Positions 33,755-40,963 of a stretch of 64,000 nt of DNA are shown one piece after another. The notes under the pieces are model-generated. The model was given only the letters and a program-made list of their open reading frames with translations. It searched no databases and was not told the origin of the DNA. A program made the position numbers and the translations under genes. The first letter of the stretch is position 1; every line of letters begins with the position of its first letter. The DNA comes from Flavobacterium panacis (GTDB taxonomy: Bacteria; Bacteroidota; Bacteroidia; Flavobacteriales; Flavobacteriaceae), in NCBI RefSeq assembly GCF_024649945.1, contig NZ_JANKMS010000018.1, forward strand, positions 1 through 64,000. Direction: 5' to 3'.

Positions 33755-35047
33755 ATGTCAAAAAAAACAATTTATTTCTTAGTAGGAGGCGCAATAGTTC
33801 TTATTGCAGCTTTGATTGGTCTTTCAAAGGCCGGAGTGATAGGGAATAAGGATGAAGGAAAAGAAGTAGAAATCGCAAAAGTTACGGCTTCAACAATTGT
33901 AGAAACAGTTTCGGCAACAGGTAAAATTCAACCGGAAATCGAAGTTAAAATTGCTTCAATGGTTTCTGGTGAGATTATTTCATTGAATGTAAAAGAAGGT
34001 CAGGTTGTTAAAAAAGGAGATTTATTAGTAAAAATAAATCCAGATTTATATACTTCTGGTTTGGAAAGATCTGTTGCGAATCTGGCAGGAACAAAAGCAA
34101 GTCTAACACAATCTGATGCTAGCTTTAAAGAAGCAAAAGCAAATTATGAACGTAATAAAACGCTATACGATAAAGGAGTTATTTCAAAATCGGATTGGGA
34201 TAAAGCTATTTCGACATATGAGGTTGCAAAAGCGACAAAACAAAGCGCTTATTACAATGTTCAAAGTGCTTCTGCATCCGTTACGGAAGCAAGAGATAAT
34301 TTAGGACGTACGACGATTTATTCTCCTGCAGACGGGACCATTTCTGTTCTGAATGTCGAATTAGGAGAAAGAGTTCTAGGAACACAGCAAATGGCAGGGA
34401 CTGAACTTTTGCGTGTGGCCAATTTGAACAATATGGAAGTTGAAGTTGATGTCAATGAAAATGATATTGTTAAAATTAAAATTGGTGACGAAGCAAACGT
34501 TGAAGTTGATGCTTATTTGAAAAAGAAATTCAAGGGAATTGTAACCAGTATTTCAAACTCTGCTAGTACAACGCTAACATCAGATCAGGTTACAAATTTT
34601 AAAGTTAAAGTTCGAATTCTAAAAGATTCTTATCAAGATTTATTGGAAGGAAAACCAAGTACATATTCTCCTTTTAGACCTGGAATGACGGCTACTGTTG
34701 ATATTATCACAACGACTAAAACAAATGTTTTGGCAGTGCCAATTAGCTCTGTTGTTGTAAAATCAGATACTACGGCTGTAAAAGATTTTAAAGTGGAAGA
34801 TCCTAATGAAGATAAAAAAGCAGCTCCGAAAAGTGATAAAAAATTCGAATGTGTTTTTGTAAAAGTAGGAGATAAGGCTAAAATTAGAATCATAAAAACA
34901 GGAATTCAGGACGATACCAATATTGAAGTAATGGACGGTCTAAAGCCTGGTGATGTTGTTATTACAGGGCCTTACACAACAGTTTCTAAAGAACTTAATT
35001 CTGGGGATAAAGTAAAGCTTAAAAAAGCAGAAGCTCCTAAGAAATAA
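33755..35047 (+). CDS. Periplasmic adaptor (MacA/HlyD-like) 2
   Basis: This 430-residue membrane fusion protein has an N-terminal anchor (about 6-25), a lipoyl half-motif (MVSGEIISLNVKEGQVVKKGD), a coiled-coil hairpin with NYERNKTLYDKGVISKSDWD, and C-terminal barrel domains ending in a K-rich tail (KKAEAPKK). A Lys/Asp/Pro-rich insertion sits between the barrel and the MP domain. It lies 6 bases after tolC. Having a second adaptor for one ABC pump is unusual. Either each permease half uses its own adaptor or this one serves a transporter encoded elsewhere. Confidence 0.91.
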   Translation: MSKKTIYFLVGGAIVLIAALIGLSKAGVIGNKDEGKEVEIAKVTASTIVETVSATGKIQPEIEVKIASMVSGEIISLNVKEGQVVKKGDLLVKINPDLYTSGLERSVANLAGTKASLTQSDASFKEAKANYERNKTLYDKGVISKSDWDKAISTYEVAKATKQSAYYNVQSASASVTEARDNLGRTTIYSPADGTISVLNVELGERVLGTQQMAGTELLRVANLNNMEVEVDVNENDIVKIKIGDEANVEVDAYLKKKFKGIVTSISNSASTTLTSDQVTNFKVKVRILKDSYQDLLEGKPSTYSPFRPGMTATVDIITTTKTNVLAVPISSVVVKSDTTAVKDFKVEDPNEDKKAAPKSDKKFECVFVKVGDKAKIRIIKTGIQDDTNIEVMDGLKPGDVVITGPYTTVSKELNSGDKVKLKKAEAPKK

Positions 35048-35063
35048 TTTAATCATTATAATT

Positions 35064-35315
35064 ATGATTTCATTATGTGGAAGCCCGCCAGAAGGATTTT
35101 TTCAATTTATAGGGGTAAGCTTAATTCTAACAGTAGGATTTCTTAGTTTTACCCATTATAAGGTTTACAAAACGGACTATTATAATGAAGAATATGTCTA
35201 TTTTTCTGCTGGTAAGAAGGCTTTACTTTATTTATTGTTTTTAGCTATAAATTTATGTGTGTTGCCTTTATTGCTTTTAATAGCGATTTTTCTTTACAAA
35301 GAAATTCTTAAGTAA
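35064..35315 (+). CDS. Small membrane protein, 83 residues, unknown
   Basis: I do not recognise this protein. It has two predicted transmembrane helices (about 14-31 and 50-76) separated by a tyrosine-rich hydrophilic loop (HYKVYKTDYYNEEYVYFSAGKK). It starts 16 bases after the second adaptor gene and ends 28 bases before tsaB, so it may belong to the end of the efflux transcript. No metal-binding or catalytic motif is seen. Base composition matches its neighbours. Confidence 0.6.
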   Translation: MISLCGSPPEGFFQFIGVSLILTVGFLSFTHYKVYKTDYYNEEYVYFSAGKKALLYLLFLAINLCVLPLLLLIAIFLYKEILK

Positions 35316-35343
35316 AATATTTAATAATTAAAATTAAACAACA

Positions 35344-36018
35344 TTGTCTCTTATTCTCAATATCGAAACGGCTACTAAAAATTGTTCAGTATCTGTCGCA
35401 AAAGAAGGAAAAACCATTTTTTGCAGTGAACTTGCAGATGAAGGATATTCACATGCCGAAAAACTTCATGTTTTTATTGAAGAAGTAATTGCTAAGGCAG
35501 ATATTTCTGTTCAAGATTTAAAGGCAATTGCAGTAAGTCAGGGCCCAGGATCTTATACGGGTTTAAGAATTGGTGTATCGGCAGCAAAAGGGTTGTGTTA
35601 TGCTTTAAATATTCCGTTAATAGCGGTTGATACACTTCAATCATTAGCTTCTCAGGCAGGAGTTACAGACGGAAAAATTATTCCGATGCTGGATGCTCGT
35701 CGTATGGAAGTGTACAGCGAAATTTTTAATGCTGACCTGACAATAGAAAGAGGAATAAAAGCGGAAATAATTGATGAGAATTCATTTCAAGAATATACAG
35801 ACAAGCTTTATTTTGTAGGTGATTGCGCTGATAAATGTAAAGCTGTTTTGACTAAAGACAATTTTATATTTTTAGAAGATATAAAATATCCTTCAGCGCA
35901 AGCTATGAGTAAAATCAGTTTTGATAAGTATCAAAAAAGCGACACTGTAGATGTCGCTTATTTTGAACCTTATTATTTAAAAGATTTTATGATTACTGCT
36001 CCTTCTAAAAAAGAGTAA
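35344..36018 (+). CDS. tsaB: tRNA threonylcarbamoyladenosine biosynthesis protein TsaB
   Basis: This 224-residue protein starts with TTG. TsaB is a pseudo-ASKHA-fold partner that dimerises with TsaD and, with TsaE, makes the t6A37 modification of ANN-decoding tRNAs in the cytoplasm. Signatures visible are ILNIETATKNCSVSV at the N-terminus and SQGPGSYTGLRIGVSAAKGL around residues 65-85. The C-terminal half is shorter and diverged, as usual for TsaB against TsaD. It converges on the mscS gene with a single base between stops. tsaD and tsaE are not in the window. Confidence 0.94.
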   Translation: MSLILNIETATKNCSVSVAKEGKTIFCSELADEGYSHAEKLHVFIEEVIAKADISVQDLKAIAVSQGPGSYTGLRIGVSAAKGLCYALNIPLIAVDTLQSLASQAGVTDGKIIPMLDARRMEVYSEIFNADLTIERGIKAEIIDENSFQEYTDKLYFVGDCADKCKAVLTKDNFIFLEDIKYPSAQAMSKISFDKYQKSDTVDVAYFEPYYLKDFMITAPSKKE

Positions 36019-36019
36019 A

Positions 36020-36826
36020 TTATTTTTGTATAGTATACGGCTGCACGGCAATTCCTGCTTGATCAAGTGCAGCTTTACAATCTTCTAAAGTTTCAGTAAA
36101 AACAGCTCCGTAATTGGCATTTTTTGCCCAAGGTCGAACAGCAAAATCTACAGAACTCGCTGATAGATTTTTTACGAAAACTTCTGGAGCAGGTTGTTCT
36201 AATACTTTTGGATTTTTATTTAAAACATCCAAAAGAATATCTTTTGCTTTTTTAATATCAGAATCATAAGAAATTGAAAAAGTCAAATCGGCTCTTCTTT
36301 CTCCCAACATCGAATAATTGATGATTGTTCCGTTTGATAAAGTACCATTTGGAACAAAAACGGTCTGATTGTTCCCAGTTACCATTTTGGTAACAAAAAT
36401 CTGAATCTCTTCTACGGTTGCAATAATTCCTTGGGCTTCAATTGTATCACCTACTTTGAAAGGTTTGAAAACAATAATCAACATTCCACCAGCAAAATTA
36501 GAAAGCGAACCTTGAAGTGACAAACCAACTGCAAGTCCCATAGCTCCTAAAATGGCAACAAATGAAGTAGTTGGAATTCCTAATTTTGAAATGACAGTTA
36601 TAAACAATAAAATGCGCAGTGCCCAAAGTAAAATATCGGCAAGAAACTTAGTCAAAGTAGGATCTAAATTTCGTTTCACCATTATTTTTCTAATCAGTCT
36701 GTTTATTAGTCGAATGGCATATAAACCAACGAAAAGGATTATAAGTGCTGAGATTAATGTTAGCGAATAATCAGCTAATATTGTAATAAATGTAGAAGTA
36801 TAACTTGCTATTTGTTCTGGGCTCAT
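36020..36826 (-). CDS. Small-conductance mechanosensitive channel (MscS family)
   Basis: This 268-residue protein has three N-terminal transmembrane helices. The third carries the pore-lining Gly/Ala pattern GAMGLAVGLSLQGSLSNFAGG, followed by the MscS beta domain (KPFKVGDTIEAQG...VPNGTLSNGTIINYS) and a C-terminal alpha/beta domain. MscS-type channels release solutes on hypo-osmotic shock from the inner membrane. Length and motifs are normal for the small subclass. It is convergent with tsaB and preceded by a hairpin 17 bases upstream of its start, noted separately. Confidence 0.94.
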   Translation of the reverse strand: MSPEQIASYTSTFITILADYSLTLISALIILFVGLYAIRLINRLIRKIMVKRNLDPTLTKFLADILLWALRILLFITVISKLGIPTTSFVAILGAMGLAVGLSLQGSLSNFAGGMLIIVFKPFKVGDTIEAQGIIATVEEIQIFVTKMVTGNNQTVFVPNGTLSNGTIINYSMLGERRADLTFSISYDSDIKKAKDILLDVLNKNPKVLEQPAPEVFVKNLSASSVDFAVRPWAKNANYGAVFTETLEDCKAALDQAGIAVQPYTIQK

Positions 36827-36842
36827 GTTTGTATTTTAAGAA

Positions 36843-36871
36843 TAAAAAAAACCTTCTCAAAGCGAGAAGGC
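36843..36871 (-). terminator. Terminator-like hairpin between the charged helical gene and mscS
   Basis: Read on the minus strand, a 7-bp stem (36870-36864 with 36858-36852) with a short loop is followed by a run of T residues. It should end the transcript of the 123-residue gene. It lies in the leader of mscS, between a possible -7 box (36884-36891) and the mscS start. Confidence 0.75.
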
Positions 36872-36924
36872 GTATTAATTTTGCAAATATAAATAATATT
36901 TGTTTTTATAAGAAAGAAAGCTGT

Positions 36925-37296
36925 TTATTCCTTGTCCGCTTCTTCAATTGCTGGCTCACTTGCGTCCACAACGGTTTCATAAGCTAGTTTTTTCGTTTCG
37001 TCTGTAGTTTCAGCAGTAGCTTCTTTTATACTTTCAATAACGTCACTTATTGCGTCAGAAGCTTTTTCTACATATTCGCTTGCTGTTTCTTTTACTTTTT
37101 CAGCATAATCTACTGCTTTTTCAATAATTGGTTCCGAAACTTCTTTTACTTTGTCAACAGCTTCTTCGGCAAAAGTTTCTGCTTTTTCAATGTAAGTTTC
37201 AGCGATTTCTTTTGAGTGTTCAAGAGTAGTTTCAGTATTATTTGCAGGTTCTTTGGTCGAGCCAAATAAATTCTTAAAAAATGAAGATAATCCCAT
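36925..37296 (-). CDS. Charged amphipathic helical protein (LEA/apolipoprotein-like)
   Basis: This 123-residue protein begins MGLSSFFKNLFG and then consists of an almost unbroken amphipathic helix or coiled coil rich in E, K, A, T and V, with a recurring pattern like EKA..AE..VDKVKE repeated roughly every 11 residues. It has no signal peptide and no cysteine. Low-complexity proteins of this kind are often called YtxH-like, LEA-like or apolipoprotein-like and may protect membranes or proteins under stress. That role is inference here. It stands as a single gene between nfu and mscS with its own terminator. Confidence 0.7.
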   Translation of the reverse strand: MGLSSFFKNLFGSTKEPANNTETTLEHSKEIAETYIEKAETFAEEAVDKVKEVSEPIIEKAVDYAEKVKETASEYVEKASDAISDVIESIKEATAETTDETKKLAYETVVDASEPAIEEADKE

Positions 37297-37396
37297 GGTT
37301 TTTAATTAATTGGTTATAAATACAATATTAATTAATTTTATAGAATTAGTCTTTTTTTTAATGATAAATAATTGATAACGAGTGATTAATAATAAA

Positions 37397-37422
37397 AAAA
37401 GCGTCTCAATTGAGACGCTTTT
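37397..37422. terminator. Perfectly palindromic bidirectional terminator
   Basis: The 26 bases form a perfect palindrome (AAAAGCGTCTCAA and its complement) flanked by A and T runs. It ends the Nfu gene transcript on the minus strand. Confidence 0.88.
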
Positions 37423-37440
37423 GCTTATTTTGTTTGTGAA

Positions 37441-38340
37441 TTAAGCATTTACAGCTTCCACTTTTATGGCTTCATCGTTCAACATACTTTTAAGCATGTT
37501 TTCGATACCGCTTTTTAATGTAAATGTTGAAGAAGGACAACCGCTGCAAGCTCCTTGCAAAAGTACTTTAACTGTTTTATCATCTTCATTATAAGATTCA
37601 AAAGCAATATTTCCACCATCGGCAGCTACTGCAGGTTTTACATATTCTTCTAAGATATTAATAATCTGTTGCGAAGTAACGTCCAATTTATCAAAAGCTT
37701 CGTCTTTTGTAGCTTCATTTTTTGTAGCTGTCTGAATTAGACTTTCGTCCAATACAGTACCTCCATTTTCGATAAATTGTTTGATGAAAGTTCTTAATTC
37801 TAAAGTGATTTCAGACCAATCATTAATTTCATATTTGGTTACAGAAATATAATTTTCGTCAATGAAGATTTCTTTTACATAAGGAAATTTAAATAATTCC
37901 TGTGCTAATGGAGAAGAAGCGGTTTGATCAATGTTTTTGTATTCTACAGCATTACGAGTCAGCATTCTGCTCACTACAAATTTCAGCGCAGAAGGATTTG
38001 GAGTCGTTTCTCCATAAACTGTAATAGGTTGTTTTTTTGCCTTTGTTTCGTCAACTTTAATGATAACGCCTCCTTTGTCAACAAAAGAGATGATTTGTTC
38101 TGCTACAGCATCTTTAACATCATCCCAGTCTACAATGCTATATCTTTCAATAGCGATAAAATTTCCAGAGATATAAACAGTCTTAACGAACGGTAAGTAA
38201 AACAATTGCTGAGCCAGCGGAGAAGCTTGTGCTTCGTCTATATTTTTAAACTCAAAGTTTTGATTTTGAGTGATGAAATCTTCAAACTCGAACTTCAAAA
38301 TCGTTGGGTTTTGAGTTTCTTTTATATTGATTTTTGTCAT
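37441..38340 (-). CDS. Nfu-type iron-sulfur scaffold with two N-terminal domains
   Basis: This 299-residue protein carries a C-terminal NifU domain (about 220-295) with the cluster-binding CxxC (C265 and C268 in GACSGCPSS). It holds two consecutive Nfu N-terminal domains, at about 1-86 (ETQNPTILKFEFE) and 105-190 (ETTPNPSALKFVV), each with the SPLAQ.LF..P.VK pattern. Nfu proteins carry and deliver Fe-S clusters to client enzymes in the cytoplasm. The duplicated N-domain makes the protein about 100 residues longer than typical Nfu. It is expressed from its own -7 box and closed by a perfect-palindrome terminator. Confidence 0.92.
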   Translation of the reverse strand: MTKINIKETQNPTILKFEFEDFITQNQNFEFKNIDEAQASPLAQQLFYLPFVKTVYISGNFIAIERYSIVDWDDVKDAVAEQIISFVDKGGVIIKVDETKAKKQPITVYGETTPNPSALKFVVSRMLTRNAVEYKNIDQTASSPLAQELFKFPYVKEIFIDENYISVTKYEINDWSEITLELRTFIKQFIENGGTVLDESLIQTATKNEATKDEAFDKLDVTSQQIINILEEYVKPAVAADGGNIAFESYNEDDKTVKVLLQGACSGCPSSTFTLKSGIENMLKSMLNDEAIKVEAVNA

Positions 38341-38356
38341 GGTAGTATATTTTTTG

Positions 38357-38364
38357 CAAATTTA
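38357..38364 (-). promoter_or_regulatory. -7 promoter box (TAAATTTG) for the Nfu gene
   Basis: On the minus strand this is an exact TAnnTTTG match 17 bases upstream of the ATG at 38340, giving a leader of about 10 bases. No -33 TTG was seen. Confidence 0.5.
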
Positions 38365-38483
38365 CTAAAGTTATTTTCTACTATTAGCTATATTTGATTT
38401 TTTAATAAAATAATTAAGACTCTTTTCAAAGAAATCGTATTAAATTGCAGGAGTAAAAATTATATAGATACAAAATTGCCTTT

Positions 38484-39473
38484 ATGGAATTAAAAATCAG
38501 GGTTTTATTAATTTTTCTTATTTCTTCCTTTTTTTCTTATTCACAGGAAGGAATACCTGTATATTCAGACTATTTGTCGGATAATTATTACCTGATTCAC
38601 CCTTCAATGGCCGGAGCTGCCAATTGTGCAAAAATTAGACTGACTGCAAGAAAGCAATGGTTCGGGCAAGAAGATGCACCATCTTTACAAACATTAAGTT
38701 TTAACGGAAGAGTAGGAGAACGTTCTGGAGCTGGTATTATTGTTTTTAACGATAAAAACGGTTATCATTCTCAAAAAGGGGTTAAGCTTACTTATGCGCA
38801 TCATATTATGTTTTCGAGAGATGAGATTGATTTAAATCAGCTTTCTTTTGGTATTAGTGGTGGTTTGATACAAAGTCAATTGGATGAAACGAAATTTGGA
38901 GGGACTTTTGATCCTATTGTATTCGGTTCTATTCAGAAAGACTCTTACTTTAATATGGATATTGGAGCTTCTTACAACTTTCTGGATTTTTATGCGCATG
39001 CAACAGTTCAAGGATTGCTAGAAACAAGACGAGAATTATATACCGAATACGAAAGCGATAATTTGAGAAAATTTTTATTGAGCGTAGGATATGTTTTTGG
39101 TAAAAGGAATAATGTTACCTGGGAACCTTCTATACTTTTCCAGTACTTTGATAAGACAAAAGAAAAAACGATCGATCTGAATATAAAAGCCTACAAAAAT
39201 ATGGATTTCGGAAGTCTTTGGGCGGCCCTATCTTATAGAAGAGGTTTTGATGGCGCACAGTATCTTGCAGGAAGCGGAGTTGCTTCTCAAAAATTACAAT
39301 TTTTTACACCTATAGTTGGAGTTAACTTTAAGAACTTTATGTTTGCTTATACGTATTCTCAAGTAATGGGAGATGTAAAATTTGATACAGGAGGTTATCA
39401 TCAAATTACTTTAGGAATTAATTTGTTCTGTAGAAAAGAACGTTACGACTGTAACTGTCCTGCGATTAACTAA
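38484..39473 (+). CDS. PorP/SprF family type IX secretion membrane protein (solitary)
   Basis: This 329-residue protein has a signal peptide (about 1-20, ending SYSQ) and the family pattern in YLSDNYYLIHPSMAGAANC, in place of the usual NPAYAG, followed by predicted beta-barrel strands. It ends in a cysteine-containing tail (CRKERYDCNCPAIN) not seen in the paralogue at 2113. PorP/SprF proteins assist secretion or anchoring of type B T9SS cargo. No adhesin gene is adjacent. The next gene 11 bases away encodes a carbonic-anhydrase-like protein, so its cargo must be encoded elsewhere. Confidence 0.85.
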   Translation: MELKIRVLLIFLISSFFSYSQEGIPVYSDYLSDNYYLIHPSMAGAANCAKIRLTARKQWFGQEDAPSLQTLSFNGRVGERSGAGIIVFNDKNGYHSQKGVKLTYAHHIMFSRDEIDLNQLSFGISGGLIQSQLDETKFGGTFDPIVFGSIQKDSYFNMDIGASYNFLDFYAHATVQGLLETRRELYTEYESDNLRKFLLSVGYVFGKRNNVTWEPSILFQYFDKTKEKTIDLNIKAYKNMDFGSLWAALSYRRGFDGAQYLAGSGVASQKLQFFTPIVGVNFKNFMFAYTYSQVMGDVKFDTGGYHQITLGINLFCRKERYDCNCPAIN

Positions 39474-39484
39474 ATTTTATTTTT

Positions 39485-40003
39485 ATGCTGATTAAATCTG
39501 TAAACGGAAAAGCACCTTTGATTCCAGAGGATTGTTATGTTGCTGAAAACGCTACAATTGTAGGAGATGTTACTTTTGGAGATTCCTGTAGTGTATGGTT
39601 TAATGCGGTTGTGAGAGGAGATGTGCATTATATTAAAATTGGGAATAAAGTAAATATTCAGGATGGAGCAATTATTCACTGCACTTATCAAAAACATCCG
39701 ACTATAATTGGAAACAACGTTTCAATAGGTCATAATGCTATTGTACACGGCTGTACTATTCAGGATAATGTTTTGATCGGAATGGGAGCCATTGTCATGG
39801 ATAACTGTGTTGTAGAAAGCAACGCTATTGTAGCTGCTGGAGCTGTTGTAACTCAAAATACAATTGTGAAATCAGGAACTATTTATGCGGGTGTTCCTGC
39901 GAAGAAAGTAAAAGATATCGATCAATCTGATTTTGCAGGTGAAATAGAACGCATTTCAAATAATTATGTAATGTATTCCAGCTGGTTTAAAGAAGAAAAA
40001 TAG
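39485..40003 (+). CDS. Gamma carbonic anhydrase-like hexapeptide protein
   Basis: This 172-residue left-handed beta-helix protein has many hexapeptide repeats and the three histidines expected to bind zinc at trimer interfaces: H65 in GAIIHCTY, and H83 and H88 in IGHNAIVHGC. It belongs to the YrdA/PaaY-like branch of the gamma carbonic anhydrase family, most members of which have not been shown to hydrate CO2. The acyltransferase label sometimes used reflects only the shared fold. It lies 11 bases after the solitary PorP gene and may be co-transcribed with it. A long hairpin follows. Confidence 0.9.
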   Translation: MLIKSVNGKAPLIPEDCYVAENATIVGDVTFGDSCSVWFNAVVRGDVHYIKIGNKVNIQDGAIIHCTYQKHPTIIGNNVSIGHNAIVHGCTIQDNVLIGMGAIVMDNCVVESNAIVAAGAVVTQNTIVKSGTIYAGVPAKKVKDIDQSDFAGEIERISNNYVMYSSWFKEEK

Positions 40004-40026
40004 ATTTAAAAATTCCAATAAAAAAG

Positions 40027-40076
40027 AAATTCCAAATTCCAATGTGTTGTTCTAAAAGCATTGGAATTTGGAATTT
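40027..40076. terminator. Long hairpin (18-bp perfect stem) between convergent genes
   Basis: An 18-bp perfect stem (40027-40044 with 40059-40076) with a 14-base loop, built from repeats of the word AATTCCAA, is followed by T residues. Another copy of the word lies just before it (about 40010-40020). It can terminate both the carbonic-anhydrase-like gene and the convergent response regulator gene. Confidence 0.75.
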
Positions 40077-40112
40077 TTATTTTAAGAATTCTATTTTTGG
40101 AATTTTAAAAAC

Positions 40113-40829
40113 TTAAAGGTTGATTTTTTCGAAGAAAGTATTTTTATAGCTTTCACTAATTGGAATCCTTTTATCGCTTATTAAAACTTTATTTTTCTGA
40201 ATAGATTTTACATGCTTGATATTGATAATATACGATCTGTGAATTCGCGCAAAACCTTTACTCGAAAGCAAATTTTCTAATTTGATTAGACTAATTAATG
40301 TTAGAGTAAATTTGTTGTCAGTCGTATAAATTTTGACATAATCTTTTAGACCTTCAATAAAAAGAATATCAGCAAAATTCAATTTTACATTTTCATATTC
40401 GGCTCTTACAAACATAAAATCCTGTTCGATTTCAGGAGCATTTGTATTTTCAGAAACGGCTTGATTTGCCGCAACTGGCTGTAAAACCTGTTGAGCTCTT
40501 ACAACTGCTTTTAAAAAACGATGAAAAGGGATTGGTTTTACCAGATAATCTACAGCTCCGAGATTAAAACCTTCTACAGCATAATCGGAATAAGCTGTGG
40601 TAAAAATAACTAAAGGTTTTTTTTCTATTGTATTAATAAAATCAATTCCCGAAAAATGAGGCATCTCAATATCCAGAAAAATTAAATCCACATTATTCTG
40701 ATTAATAAACGAAACAGCATCAATCGCATTGTTAAAAGAATTTACTAATTCTAGCGAATCTACTTTTTTGACAAAATCCTGCAATAATTCTACTGCTAAA
40801 GGTTCGTCATCTATAATTACACATTTCAT
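40113..40829 (-). CDS. LytTR-type response regulator
   Basis: This 238-residue response regulator has a receiver domain (about 1-118) with acidic pocket D7/D8, phospho-acceptor D53 in LIFLDIEMP and conserved K98 region (VDYLVKPIPF). A C-terminal LytTR DNA-binding domain (about 135-235) carries RIHRSYIIN. LytTR regulators usually bind direct repeats upstream of envelope, adhesion or virulence genes. The partner is the histidine kinase gene 134 bases upstream on the same strand. The regulator has its own -7 box, so it may also be expressed separately from the kinase operon. Confidence 0.94.
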   Translation of the reverse strand: MKCVIIDDEPLAVELLQDFVKKVDSLELVNSFNNAIDAVSFINQNNVDLIFLDIEMPHFSGIDFINTIEKKPLVIFTTAYSDYAVEGFNLGAVDYLVKPIPFHRFLKAVVRAQQVLQPVAANQAVSENTNAPEIEQDFMFVRAEYENVKLNFADILFIEGLKDYVKIYTTDNKFTLTLISLIKLENLLSSKGFARIHRSYIINIKHVKSIQKNKVLISDKRIPISESYKNTFFEKINL

Positions 40830-40867
40830 TTTTTCAGAATTAAGTTTTAATAATTTGTTTTGGCATT

Positions 40868-40875
40868 CAAAAGTA
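40868..40875 (-). promoter_or_regulatory. -7 promoter box (TACTTTTG) for the LytTR regulator gene
   Basis: On the minus strand this exact TAnnTTTG match lies 39 bases upstream of the ATG at 40829, in the 134-base gap between the kinase and regulator genes. Confidence 0.5.
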
Positions 40876-40963
40876 ATTTTAAACCAGTAAATTAAGTTTT
40901 AAAATTTTCATAAAATACTGATTGATAAATCAAAATTATGCCCAAACAATAATAACTTCTAAT

